A DNA stretch of 64,000 nucleotides from NCBI RefSeq assembly GCF_963576615.1, contig NC_088714.1, forward strand, positions 31,714,643 through 31,778,642, written 5' to 3'. Of this stretch, positions 12,236 through 43,800 are shown piece by piece (position 1 is the first letter of the stretch; the number at the start of each line of letters is the position of its first letter). Source of the DNA: Watersipora subatra (taxonomy: Eukaryota > Bryozoa > Gymnolaemata > Cheilostomatida > Watersiporidae). A program made the position numbers and the translations under genes. Under the pieces are notes generated by a model. It saw only the letters and a program-made list of their open reading frames with translations. It made no database searches and was not told the DNA's origin.

Positions 12236-12531
12236 TTTTAATCAATTCAAATTAAAATGCTGACATATTCGCCAGTTTTTTTTGTTTTCCTAAATCATTA
12301 GTAAAATAAGTGCATATTTGCGCGTAATAGAAAATCCATCATTTTATAACAAAACTAATTTTCTTTATAATAATAGTTAGAGGAGATGTATGCAAAATAT
12401 AATTGCATGAAAATTTAGCTTGACAGATATCGTTCACGAAAAACTCACAACAAAATAACCAGAATATCTATCGCAATAGTTATAAGGCGAATCATCTCCA
12501 CATCATACGACGAAAAAATCCTATAACAAGG

Positions 12532-30235
<17,704 letters not shown>

Positions 30236-30611
30236 CCCAGGTCATTGGTTGGCAGTTAACGGAGACTCATACTATCCACTAAATATTGAAATACAGTTAC
30301 ACAGCCGCTTCTGTGAGGACTTACGAAAATTGCGGAGTACCATCAATTTTATACTATACTCGTGCAATAGAACTCATGGACTTAGTATGAGGTTTACACA
30401 TGGACCGGATTGCGCTGAATTTGAAAACAAGAACACAAGGCGCTAAGAAAATTAACTTTACAAGTTTAGCTTTTAAAAGCAAAAGTTATTTTAGGTCAAA
30501 ATAAAATAATAAGCTAAAATTTATATAAGCATTAGATTGTGTTTGTGCAATTGTTAATTTTAAAACTGCTCCTTAGAAGTAAAATATTATATTATTGAAT
30601 CCGTACGTTCC

Positions 30612-30624
30612 GTTTCATGGCAAC
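30612..30624 (-). promoter_or_regulatory. Candidate RFX X-box and overlapping CCAAT upstream of MOK
   Basis: GTTTCATGGCAAC is one base short of the palindromic RFX site GTTNCCATGGNAAC. CCAAT follows directly on the plus strand. It is about 380 bp upstream of the MOK start. RFX factors drive ciliary genes in animals, and MAK/ICK/MOK kinases are ciliary. Position and fit are suggestive only. Confidence 0.4.
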
Positions 30625-31039
30625 CAATCCTTAACAGACTTTTCGAAGGGTTTGTTATCACGAAAGAATAACTCCAGAATAAAATCTCAACAGTATACTA
30701 GGGTTGTAATGGGAAGATAACTTATACTTCTATTGTTTAGTAATACTGTCGTTGTACACTGGTACAGCGTGCGCGATACAGATGGGGGGGCCGATGGTTT
30801 TTATAATTCTGTTATTATTTGGTAAGAACTAGTTCTTCACGCATTTATACTTCTTGGTTAATCAGTATACATACATGTAAAGCTAACAACACCCATACTC
30901 AGCTTGCATATTTGCTTTGACATCACAGCTATGTACTTATGATTTTGGTTGCACCATGTTTCTGTGTTACATTGTTGTCTCGGAGAAGTTGTATTACTCT
31001 AGATGTGAGTGAAACAACAAAATGCTGCTAAGTAGCACC

Positions 31040-31380
31040 AAGGAGCTACGATGGCACACCAACCTTCCCTTTGCTACCAGGTTTCACTACCACAGCATCA
31101 CATGCCTAGAAGTGTTGTAATTACACGCCTGTAAAGTGTTGGCAGTCCCTACTGCCAACATCTGTGCTCAAGCCATTAACTGCTGGGCAGTCTCCCCAAG
31201 GCCTCTTGACAAGACCATGCTGCTACCCGATGGTGCTGTCTGTCCAGGCAATCACTTGCTGTGATTTTCATGTCAGCAAAAGAACGGGATTGCAACCCAA
31301 TAGCTCAGTTCACACATTAGGCTCTCCTTCACCAGGCTTCCGCCCAAACACCGATTCATTGCCCTATATATAGCGAGTCT
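31040..31380. mobile_element. GC-richer block, probable unclassified transposable-element remnant
   Basis: About 340 bp clearly less AT-rich than its flanks, with no gene-like frame and a small inverted motif (TTGGCAGTCCCTACTGCCAA). Resembles the end of a retrotransposon or SINE in composition, but I cannot place it. Confidence 0.3.
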
Positions 31381-31491
31381 TGTTAACTATTCTCCTGGCT
31401 TCCATGCAAGCCAGGAGACTAGTCTATCTATTATCTATAGCCATTAGCCATCTATTTATCTAAAAATAAAAATCTGGTCTATTTTGATCAT

Positions 31492-31497
31492 TTTATT
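31492..31497 (-). terminator. Candidate TMX1 polyadenylation signal
   Basis: TTTATT on the plus strand, AATAAA in TMX1 sense, about 375 bp past the proposed TMX1 stop. Confidence 0.4.
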
Positions 31498-31871
31498 TAA
31501 GTTTGTATTTAATATTCAGTTAAGAAAATTAGCTGTAGCAACAACTTTTAGAAAGTAGCAATGGTTAAATATAATTATTTCTTAAGCTTAGTACAGTGAA
31601 AATGAAAAACATTGGAAATGAGAAGGGTACAAAGTATGATTCGAACAACTCAAAAATGAAATGCGAAGCAATATTAAATACTTTTAAACACTTGATAAAG
31701 ATTAACACCAATCTCATAGATTTAAATAAACAATAAGCATAGCAAGAGAACACTAGAAGCAAACCAAAGCTTTAATCTACAATCAATAAAGCTATATATT
31801 AATGACGCTATTTGTGTGTATGGTTTGGAGTGTGAAGAAGAGATTGTCAACAGACAGCTGTATACGCAATA

Positions 31872-34800
31872 TCACATATTGCCCACATTCTTCCGTTTCC
31901 TCAACTGCTGATCATCTCCAGCAGCCAGATTGTCAATCGCACCCTCTTGCTAATAAACAAACAAGTATATGGAAATAACGGCTGGTGAACTACTGGTGCT
32001 GTAGTTCACCAGTAGAGAACTACTACTAGCTGGTGAACTACTACTACTCCACTTATTTTACTCACACTAAAAGTCAGCATATTGCACAAGTTCAAAAAAG
32101 TACATTCATATAATAAAATGTTTAAAACAGCTTACATAAATCAAATTCTTTGTATGTCTAAATTTCCAGTATTTTCACATTTTTAACAATTTGTTCATAA
32201 AATACAACCAATCATCATAAAGATCAGTTGTATGACAAGCTATCAAAGTTCTGTGTGTCTTTTAATAAGTTTTTTACATATTATTTATCGTATTACAATA
32301 AAACGGTCATGAAGAGCAGGAAAAGCAACTTACATATTTAACTATAAATATTGTGGAAATAAAAATCAAATCATGGAAACCTCCAAATAGAAAAAGACAA
32401 ACCTGTTGTGCCAAGCTACAAACTGCAGACATAGCATGCCCATATTGTTCAGTAAGCTGCATTAATGGCAGTGTGTATGCATGCTGTTAGACCCTAAAAC
32501 TGGTAAATTGCATTTAGCTATTAAAGAGCTACAGTAGTTTACATGGTAAAAAAGTCTCGAAAACAATTTAATAAAATACAAAAAAGTTTCTACTCCATAT
32601 CCTTGGTAAAAAAATCTACCTCTTCAACCAGGAAAATAGCAAAACTTTCAGCGGTGACCATTGCATCCTTTTTCGAGTTTTTGACTAACGGAAACAATTT
32701 GAACCGCATGTAAAAATTTTATGGGGATCAATATCAAATTAATTGAATTAATTAATTAAAAGTAATTAAATCTCAAGAGAAAGATGCCCAGTGGTTGGCA
32801 CCCCTATACTGATATACCTCTGACAAGCCAACAGTATGTTTATGTTGGACAAGTCATTATCAAACCTCATATAAAAAGGAAACAGGTGAACAAATTTGCA
32901 CCCACCAAGTTTATCACTTGTTAAATACATAATGATACTTTTAAACATATTGGCAGATTCAGATTCTATGTCACATAATGATACCAGGATTTAGTTCCTT
33001 TGGATAACATTCATTCCTTGACTTTAGAGCTTCATTGCATTTCTGAACATACACTATGTAAAGAGTACGATCAACTCGACACCCACCATTTGTTCTTGAG
33101 TCGTTTCTTCATCTTCCTCTGTTTTGCCACCCTCCGTGTCTTTTCCGTCCTCCTTTTGGTCATCTTGTTCACCTTTTTCATCCTTTTCCTCGCCTTCCTC
33201 CTTTTGGTCATCCTCTTCTTCCTTGTCCTCTCCGTCTTTTGCTTCCTCCTCTTGTCCACTTTCTTCCTCCTCCCCCTCCTCCCCGACTCTCCTTTTTTCA
33301 TCTTCTGTGTTCTCTTCCTCTTCTTCTGCATCCTTGTCTTCCTCTTCTTCATCTTCACCATCCTCTTCACCATCCTCTTCACCATCGTCATCTTCTTCTT
33401 CATCAATAACCTCATTCTCTTCTCCCTCTGGTTTCATCTCATATTGGTGTGATTTGGGAGGGCAAAGACAGTCGCACAGACAAACCAGTACCTGTGAATA
33501 GAAACTGCACTCCATAATCAATAATCCATAATCAAATGCGTGCTAAAATTATCAAGCAGGTATCACACTAAATGCATTTCTTGTTCCCGATAAGTGCAAT
33601 AGTATCGACTAATGGACAAAAGTTAGTCATGCCGCAATTTAATAAACTGGACTACAAAAAACAATCTGAAGACACTAGAAATCAAAGCAATCTATTCCAC
33701 GGGATCTTGATGGTTTACTTGCAACAAAATTCACACTACAGTTATTTGGTATCAAAAGATTCACCATGTCTTACTCTGCTGTGTTGTAGGTGCAAAAAAG
33801 GTGTAGGTGTTCTACAAAAAAGCCTGTATCAAATAAAGATGCTCGCTACTTTACAGTTTTGTTTCGGCTTGGTTTAATCGTCTAGTCGTAATCAGATCAT
33901 GTGACTCATACGTTCTGCCAAACAAAACGAATAATTTCTGCAGCATTTTTCGACTATCACAGGTTACCAACAGGCTCGTCATGTTTATCAGAGAATGATA
34001 TGCACTCCTTCGAGCTAAGGTTAAAAAGTTAAACGAATTTTTATGGTAGGTTTTGAGGTATCAGTGCTCAAAGTGACAGCATTACAATGATGATGAAATA
34101 GACCCGTAAGGACAATAGACATGGTTTTATTGAATGCGTGAAGTATATTGGTGAAAATATTTCGACGAATGAGGTTGCATGAAAGTGTAAACAGAAGCCA
34201 TTTTGTTCAGTTGTACGCCCCATTTGAGCCGTTTTGGAAAGTGATTCTAATCTATGGCAGTTTCATGATGGCGGTGATTAACTGTTCGTTTTGGAGCTTT
34301 TAAGAGCTTGTAATCGCATTTCCACATATGTTGCGCCTACAACACAGCAGAGTAAGACATGGTGAATCTTTTGATACCAAATAACAGTAATGTGAATTTT
34401 GTTGCAAGTCAACCTTTAAAGATGAGCTTACACAAATTTTTTGTAAATTTCATCAGAAAGTATTGGTATTTTTCTATAATTTGCGATTGTTTTTGATGTT
34501 TGAGGTGATCTGACTGCCAGGATGCTTCAAGATTAAAATTAATAAAACTTGATCGCAATTAACAAGGTAACGCTCAGGAGAAAAATACGTGCGAAATGAC
34601 TAGTTGTTATGCAGTGAACCCCTGCCATACGAAATTATTCCTTCCAGCGCTGGCATCGTGAGGCGAAAACGTCGAATAGAGGGGTATAGAAACCCATAAT
34701 AATTGTATAATGCAGACATCCCTGGTAAAAACATCAAACTTTTATAAACCTACTGTACATATTAAAAATTAGTAATGAAATAATATGTTAACCTTAGTAA

Positions 34801-37800
34801 CCATAGTTACCTACAGTAACTTTAGTGTATTTAGTGGTTAGGATCAGCATTAAAATATAACATTACAATGTGCTATGTGCGGTACGTACCATAGAGAATT
34901 CTTACCTTCGAGACAGACGTATAACATAACCATTGAACTTAATATAATGAATTTAGCTCACTAAACCCATACTTGAAGCTAAGTTTTAGCATTTATTTTA
35001 CTAGACTGAACTTCAACTTTGTCATCGGCTAAAATTTTATCCGTTTCCGGTTTTGTTTTCAATATAACTAATAAGGAATAACGTTGAACTGAGAGAGTGT
35101 GAGAATCATATCTCCATCAGGCATTGTGGTGAGGATTTCGGCAAATAGCATACTGGTGTCCTTGTTATTCCAACAAATTCAATGCGCCAACTGACGAATT
35201 GCCAAATTTTGAACTGCCAAATTTCGAGAAAATTTTTTGTTGATGTCGCATGGCGAAAAAGAAAGTCATATGACGGGGTAAAAAAACATTGTGCTCCACA
35301 TTGTAAGGTAAAAAAACTGTATAACAGCGACATCGTAACCAGAGGGCGCACTGCTCAAAATGAAACGTCACGCTTCTTTATACTGTCGGTCTCTTTGCAA
35401 CTATAGACATCATAATCACACTTCCCTTTGATCTGAACATTTTAACCGCAATCAAGTTTTATGGTTTTTAATCTTGAAACATCCTGGCAGTCAGATCACT
35501 GCAAACATAAAAACCACCGAAAATGAGAGAAAAATACCGATAGTTTCTGATAAAATCTACAAAAATGTTGTGTAAGTTCATCTTCAATCTGCAACAGCTA
35601 AGCATCGCGCTGAATGGCGTAAATGCTTCCGATTGGTGCAGCTATGCAACGTCAAACATAAACAAAGCCTCCATTAGCAACAATTAGCAAGTATTACGAA
35701 CTCCTGCTACCCATACATACCAGACCGACAAGGAGTCCTATGATGATAGTGGATATAATGAAGATGGTGTATACAATCCATGATGGTATCGCGTAGTGCT
35801 CTGTCATCTCATTCTTCAGCACCTATTAGTAAATAAGAAATATTTTAAAATACGCTAGTAACCAGCTACTATAGCAGGAACTAGATTTAGTAAAAACTTT
35901 CATCTTTCTTCATCTTTTCTTCACTAAAACTAGTGAAGAAATCGGCTAAAAATTCATTGGCCAAGCATTAGGCGAACGGACAACAAACTTTAATAATGTA
36001 TAAGGTGCCAAAGAGAGACAGAGATTCTAACATACATATATATAAGGAGTTCACTACTAACCACTTCTCTATGTCGGCTGATTGCTACTGAAGGTATGAT
36101 ACCAGCCTACATTTTTTTAAAGAATTCATGAAAAAATACCTTTAACTAGTCTATAGTTAAGCCATGGCTGAATGGTTGATTATGATTCAATTGTTGACTT
36201 ACTAAAAATTCTTCTACTAATATTTCAACACAGATTTTTTAACTTACTTGTAAATGTGCTTGCGCATATCTTAAATGTTTTAGAGATATTATGTTTCTGA
36301 TTGTGAATAAATACGTTACAGAAAATTCACAACGTGAAGCAAAGCTTGCGGGAATTACAACATCCAATTATATAGAGCTTCAAAAATTTAAAGAAAACTC
36401 AAGAATATGAAGTTGTTAGGAAACTTAAAATATTCAATGTGGAATCTTTTGATAGGAAAGTGTTAATTCAGGTCGCCTTTAGTTTATTATTTTGTGTGAT
36501 ATAGTTTTTTCTCTATTGCTTCACTTGTCATTTTGCAACAACCTTTGCTGTCAGCATGACACTACCTTTTAGTTTTAAATTCTAATTTTCACCTCAAGTA
36601 CTTCTTTCCCGCACGTATATGCTTTACTTATCGTCATGCAAAACTGTTGTGACCGCCTTGGTTGTAGACTGATGCAGTTTTAAGAATGTACAAAAATTAT
36701 GGAATTTTTTTTTGCGAAAGATTAAAGTAAAAAGCTGGCATCTTGATCTTCATATAACTCATATTTGATATTTTTAATAATTCTAATATAGAAAAACATC
36801 AAGGTTCTTCAATCCTTTCAGCTATAAACAAAAGATTTTTATCTGCCGCTGACGCTTTGTAAATATGTATATAATGTAATACTTGGATAGCGGAGCAATT
36901 ATACGAACTAAAATAAAGGCTTAGTCGTAATTTATTCCATTCAGCAAACACCACGGCAGCATCACAACTGCAAAAATAATAAACATTCATGTACAATAGC
37001 ATCTTTAGAATTTCTAGAAACTAGACAAACTTTTAAGCTTCGTAATCAGCGAGTAGTATTGTAATATATTCCTGAAGAATGCGATGATCATTGGTAGATC
37101 AATGTCTTTATTTGTGGTTCCAGTCATCTAATTACCCTAAATGCATACAAAAAACCGTGTAAAGTATGATATTAGCCTTCACCGAGCTGGTTTAGATTTA
37201 GTGTCTAACGGGAGATCATTTCTTCCCTTTCGCTCTCTGCCAGGTCAAATATCAAAAGCACCGACTTATTGTTAAGTTTGAATAGGAAGTCTTAGAATTG
37301 GCTGCTAAGATAAAAACTAGCCCATTTCTACATTGAGCTAAATATTATTTTCATTTCTACAGTGCTAACACATATTTCTTGCTAAGACTTTCTGCCTCGC
37401 ATAAGCGTTGGAAACTCGCCTTATTAATTTGCTGTACACAAAATGAGTGAATCGCCTAAAATAATTGCTGGCTTTATTGTGAAAAACAACTACACGCTGG
37501 CAGTCCTATGTGCTGTATCTATATGTAATACGTCTCTACCACAATGCAGCAAGATGTTCAAGTGGTACAGGTGGTAGCATGCTTGGCTGAAAGCTGAAAA
37601 CGTGAGTTCGACTCCCGTGCGATGGAATCTTTTTTCTTACATATATATAAGTGTGGCTTTGGAGAGACGAACACGGCTTTTACTATGATAAGAATTGTAA
37701 TAATGGAATGCAGTCAACCATCTTATAAATCTGTTTCTAAATAGCCTCAGCGCCATAACCACTACATGGTAAAAACAAACAACTAAACCTCATTCACTGT

Positions 37801-40800
37801 TGGGAGTTGCGAAACCTGAAACCGCATTGCGTTTCACAAGGATGGTAACAAAGATGTGCATTAACGGAGAATACTGTTTCATCAGTTTATCGGTTTCAAC
37901 AAAAGGTTCATCAGGAGAATAAACTAGCAACTTAAAGAGGCTAAAGGCATTATGATAAAGCCCTACAGTTGCACCTAAGCACTTGCAATTCTGGAAGACA
38001 ATGATTACAACCACATAAAAGGTGATGTCATTCCTCTGCCCACATATCAGTTGAACATTGGTTGACCCGCCCTTGATAAAGGAGATATGTACGCAGTTGG
38101 CAAACTGAAAGACAAGGCGGTACGGCAATACCTTTTGTTATAGAAATTTTCATTGTGCCCAGCCTTTCATGCAATTAATCGAAATGCACACGCCTGTTGC
38201 TGAGGCTATCTGAATCGTATGTCTCAATAAGATGAATACTACTTGTGATATACCTGTTCATGTACATGAGAGGAATACACTGCACCCCTTGCTAAGAGCA
38301 AGTAGATCACTCCAAACAAAAGTACTTGACTGTAAATATCATTACATGTTTATGGTGTTTGACCATCCAGTTTTCTTGTCACAACTAGACATGTAACACA
38401 AGGCTGTACATGTACATTTATATGATCATTTTATTAAAATTGTCTACCAGCGAGGTGAGAAATAATGTCTAAATATGGAGAATAGATTCTATTGTTAGTG
38501 GAGCCTAAAAAACAAACCCTTTCAGCATCTTTGTATGTTGAAGTAGTTCACGTCTACCAAAAGAGCGGATCAAAAGTCTCGCTTTGTTCCTAGGAAGTAT
38601 ATTTAACCTCCCGTGTTCATCTATGTTTTCAAATTTATAAGAAAAATTTCCATATAAATATCAATCAGTGTATATCCATGATATTTGCCTGATACATGTA
38701 TATCAAAATTTCACAAAAATACAGCTCATAGCATAAAACCCAAAAGTTACTATTATGTTTAACTATTACCGCTTATTCTTCAATTTTCTACCATAGATAA
38801 ACTCTTCATAGAGTATGCACCATTCTAGTGATAACTATGTTATTCCTCTACCATAGATAAATTTTTCATAGAGTATGTGCCACTCTACTGACAACTACGT
38901 CATTCTTCAACCATAAATAGATTTTTAGTCAAAACTTCCAAATGACCAAGAGAGTCACGTGAGAATCACATAACAATAACTATAATAACGTAGGCAGGAA
39001 AATAAGGTTCATCATCGAATCTTCAAATTAAACGATCATAAATATTTTCATAAATTGATGTCGTTATTACGCTTTCCAGCAAAAGTCACAAGTATGGCAA
39101 AGGCTGTAAAAACTGTTGTCTGGCAATCACAAACAAGTGTTTGGCAACCACAAACAAGTGTTTGACAATCACAAACAAGTGTTTGTCAATATTTATTAGA
39201 CAAAATTACCGGTACCGTTAATTTTTATGTGTAGTCCATCATTGCAAAGTTCAGGCTCTCATTACTATGCGTAGTCTCTACATAGACATTTAAGCAAACA
39301 AGAGCAAGTGACAACGTATTCCACAGAGACTCCATAAGTCTATTATATTGCGCATGTCTATGGCTTTATGCCTATGGCTTTGGATGTCTTTTTACTGGAT
39401 ATCCTATAGAATTCAGTGTAGTACTCATAGCTAGCAGGCTTTGAGAATCATTTCTAGCACACAGACTCATACACTTTTAACATAGGCCAAACTTTTATAG
39501 GTTTACAAACATGAATCTTTAAATGAAAATTCAGAATTATCATAATGAGAATCAATCGATTCAGTTTTAATTGATCAAAATATTCATTTTTATGAGCTTT
39601 TATGAGTTACATTGTCTGTAGTTAGCTCATTGACTCAAAGTAAACCATCCCATACATTATGCAATTTATAACTCACACAAATTGCATCCTTTTAGATATG
39701 AAAATACGTAAAGTAACTAATATGAGCAAAAGACAGGATGAGAAAAAAAACCTACACCCTGGTAATATATACTGAGACTACTAAAGCCTGTGGGGGTGAA
39801 AACAGTTGAAAACGGACCAAACTTATAATTTATTATCCAAAATGTCTGTAAAAATAATCGAATTAGGATTTTGCTTTGTTAACAAAACACTGATATATAC
39901 TGTGTAATAAGTACTTTGTGTGATACAAAGGCCCTAAGCAGAAATTTAAAAAAAAATTTAACTGGTCAGTTGTAAACTCAGAATAAATTGTTATCAACGT
40001 CAGACTACAGTGTGAGACAGTGGTAAACACTGATAAAACTTATGGACAATAGCATACTTCTACTAATTGCTGGTTATTAGAGAAGAGACGCATTCTGTAC
40101 TCACCCTCATTTGATTGGCAAAGTGAAAGAACTTTCCCACAGACCTCATTCTAAAACAGAGCCAATAGATACAGGGTTACAGAAAAAAAGAAGCAATAGG
40201 TGGAAACCAAACAACAGAGAATGAACTCATATATGCAACAGTGCGGTATGTTACATCAGTAATTGGCAAGAATGCCCAGCCAATGAATAAAATTTTGCTT
40301 AGTTTCTGCGACCCTTACACAATGCTCATGTTTTTGCACCACATTATCTTAATATTAAGCACGCAGGTAGGCTACCACAGTACAATTTTTGTGGAAGATA
40401 GCAGTGGATATGTCATAGAGTAAAGTACAGTAAACAGTACAGTAGCACAACACATGCAATACAACTACATACAAACATCAGATACTGAAAAATGTTAAAC
40501 AGCTTCTATGAGCTAAAATGATTAGATATATCTAATAAACAAATACATAACAAATTTTTTCACCTAATAAAACACATATGCTCGGCTGAAATGGAAAGTA
40601 TTAACAGATGATGGACCAATGAAATTAGTTCCTGAACATATCAAGTACCAACGAGATTAGTTGATAAACAGGTCAAGGACCAATGAAATTAGTTCCTAAA
40701 CCGGTCAAGGACCAGTGAGATTAGTTCTTAAACAGATCATGGACCAATGAAATTAGTTCCTGAACAGATCAAAGGCCAATGAAATTAATTCTTAAATGGA

Positions 40801-43800
40801 TCAGAGACCAACGAGATTTGTTCCTAAGCAGATCAAGGACCAATGACAACAGTTCCTAAACAGATTAAGGACCAATGAGATTAGTTCCTAAACAGGTCAA
40901 GGACCAAGGAAATAGATTCCTAAACGGATCAAAGACCAATGAGTTCCTAAACAGATCATGGACCAATAAGATTAGTTCCTAAACGGATCAAAGACCAATG
41001 AGTTCCTAAACAGATCATGGGCCAATGACATTAGTTCTTAGGCCAATAAAGAACCAATGAGATTAGCTCACCAAAGCATCCTAACAAAACGAAGTAAGAC
41101 ATTAAATATATCGTAAAGTAGTGATTCATTTGGCTGACAAAATAGAGAAATGGAAAACTGGTTGTAAAAATTCAGGTCCATGAACAAGAAGTACAACGTA
41201 TTCATTAAGAGAGTTCCCAATGTAATCCATACTCTAACAGGAAGTATAACAGGCTAGTGATAAGGAGTATAGCCGTATAGTTCCCTTTTAGAGTTGTAAT
41301 GAAGAGGAGCAATCTGTGAAAGGCATGATATCATATACAAATAATATTTACAATATTTATTTATAACATTTACATATAATCACAAAATTTCAGGCTACTT
41401 GTGAGTTAGCACGCATCTATCATCAGCCAATGCACCAAGATTGGAGGCTCTTCAAGTTTGTGATGAAACTTGAATCTATAATTATCAAGTTATAAGACTC
41501 ATGCTTCAAATGGCCTGAAATTCAGTGGTTATACAACAAGACTATCACATAACATGATGTTAACAAGGCCTATTAACAAGGCCTGTTAACAAGGCCTGTT
41601 AACAACGCCTGTTAACAAAGTCCCTAACCAAAAGATAAACATATCAGAAATGTAAGCATAATGTACGAACATGAAGCTATTGGGAGAGCGCCAAGAGGCA
41701 ACAGCTTCTGTTTCGCGCCACTTTCCATCCGTTATCCAGGATTCCACAGCCGAAATATCTAACTGGCCCACATATTGCCTGCTTTCTCCGTTTTGAATGC
41801 TATGGGTTGATAATAAGCTGATTAAAATCCCACAGAATAAAAAACAAAATTAATTTGAAGGGCTACAAAAATTATAAATAACTTATACAGCGTTAAGATG
41901 AGAAAAACATAGAATGAAGTTTCCTAGCTCTCAGTTGTACATAAACGGACTGAAAGCAACCGTATTTAAAATCAACACAGAAATATTTCTGTGTTCATCA
42001 ACACAAACACCTATCTTATTCTTAATCAAGTAATCAGTACTATACACTATATTATATATCAATATTTGGTTTTATAACGCTGTTAAGTATCCAAATAAGG
42101 GAGTTCAGCAGGTAATATCAGCATCTCAAAAACACTCACTAACTTTAAAGTCAATGAAACAGTTTTAAATATAAAAGGTTTTATACAATTAAACCATCGT
42201 AAAATAACATAACATAGAAAACCTGCTTGATAGTAAAGTATATGCTTGCACAGCTGCTTTTAGAAACAGCCTATAGAAGAAATAAGATGCAGTTGTACAT
42301 AACAAGTTCTAAATTAATAGCTTGTTATTTATATATTGAAACACAATGCTAAAAGATGGATAATTTAATATTAGGCAATGATTCAATAATTCGTTGATTA
42401 AGCTGAAGATATAATGCTAAAGAATCTCTCTGTTCTTAGAAAAAAACGCATTAATCAATAACAAATCAGGTCAAATGTAGTTTCACAAAGTCTAAGTTCA
42501 TAAGCATTTATCACAGTGAATATTCTCAATTTGTCTTATATTAGCGGTATATACTCACTAGTAGATGGAAGGCAGATTAAATATCAGGAATTGTCCGCTC
42601 AGAGCTGTCAAACAAACATTTGATGAGAGTGTGTAACTTGGTGCGTATATTTTAGATTTGTAAGTTGATATACTGTTAATACCTTGAACTAACAGCAAAA
42701 CCTAATACAACCAATAGGGATTTGTCTATAAAACAAACATGTCTATTTGCTAATGTACACATTCTACGCATTGCATAAGCAAGACATATCCCACCGACTA
42801 ACTGATCCATGTCATCTAATAAAACATTGGTTAGGTAGCAAAGCAAATATTAAGAACAAATTGCATCAACAAACATTGTTATTATTTTTGTAAAAAGTAA
42901 AATCAATTTAAAACTAAAAGAATTCCAGCTTGTAATAACGCTTGAATACTGTTTATTAAACTGTTCAATATCATACTGACCAGGATACTGGGTAACATCC
43001 ACTTCAGCTACATGTATCTGTAAATCATCCTTGAGATTTTTAGAAGCAAACTGCTCCCAAGGAGATTTCAAACTTTGGCAAGCTGGACACCAAGGAGCAT
43101 AACTAAAAGTATTAAAACAATTCAAGACACTGGTTATTGTGGTGTTTCAAGGATCGCAGTAAACATTTAACATTTTGAGTATATAAATCTAGAGTCAGAT
43201 GAATAAAATGGAAAAAAGTTAGCCAATTAAATATGTTAAATTTGTTATGCAGACACTAAAAAAAATCACATGGCAACATGCATAACTTAGCGTGTCAACA
43301 TAAATTGTGAGATTTAACTTTGGTGGGTTCTACAAAGGTAAACCGATTCAATAATTTTACATGACAAGTAAACACATATAGCTTTTGCAAAAATGTTTAT
43401 ATGAATTTTGGAGGCATTCACTTCCTGCAGTTGTGCATCGTCAAGTAAACTTTTCTACTGCACTGAAGCAGATAAAACTAAAATTTCAATTGCGATGTTT
43501 GATTTATAAAAAAGAGCTATTTTTCAAAGCTTGCAGAGTTATGACAGGGACAATAGAAAAATTTCTAAAATGTCTGGTAAAGTTTATTACAAAAAAACTG
43601 TCGCAAATTAGATTGACTATGCCTTCGAATTTTACAAGCCAGATTATGATTTATACCCAGAAATTGTTGGAACCCGACTATTTGCTTGGCGAGTTGCTAA
43701 AACTAAATAACCCTCAGATATTCACGAAATTCACATACAGTGAGATTAGTTTCAATACAAACTTTTCCAACGGATGGAAATGTGTCAGTTCTTTGACTGA

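Larger units (their letters stand above)
30240..31490. other. MOK promoter region and MOK-TMX1 spacer
   Basis: Upstream of MOK (minus strand) and downstream of TMX1. Holds a candidate X-box (30612-30624) and a GC-richer block (31040-31380). A short out-of-frame ATG reading MTWDEHPSSE begins just before the proposed MOK start and overlaps it. Confidence 0.5.

Noticed and set aside
33124-33501. Ser-rich and Phe-rich plus-strand frames
   Set aside because: Shadows of the acidic TMX1 exon on the other strand.
41586-41771. Stand-alone 61-codon ORF
   Set aside because: It is TMX1 exon 4 read through its donor.
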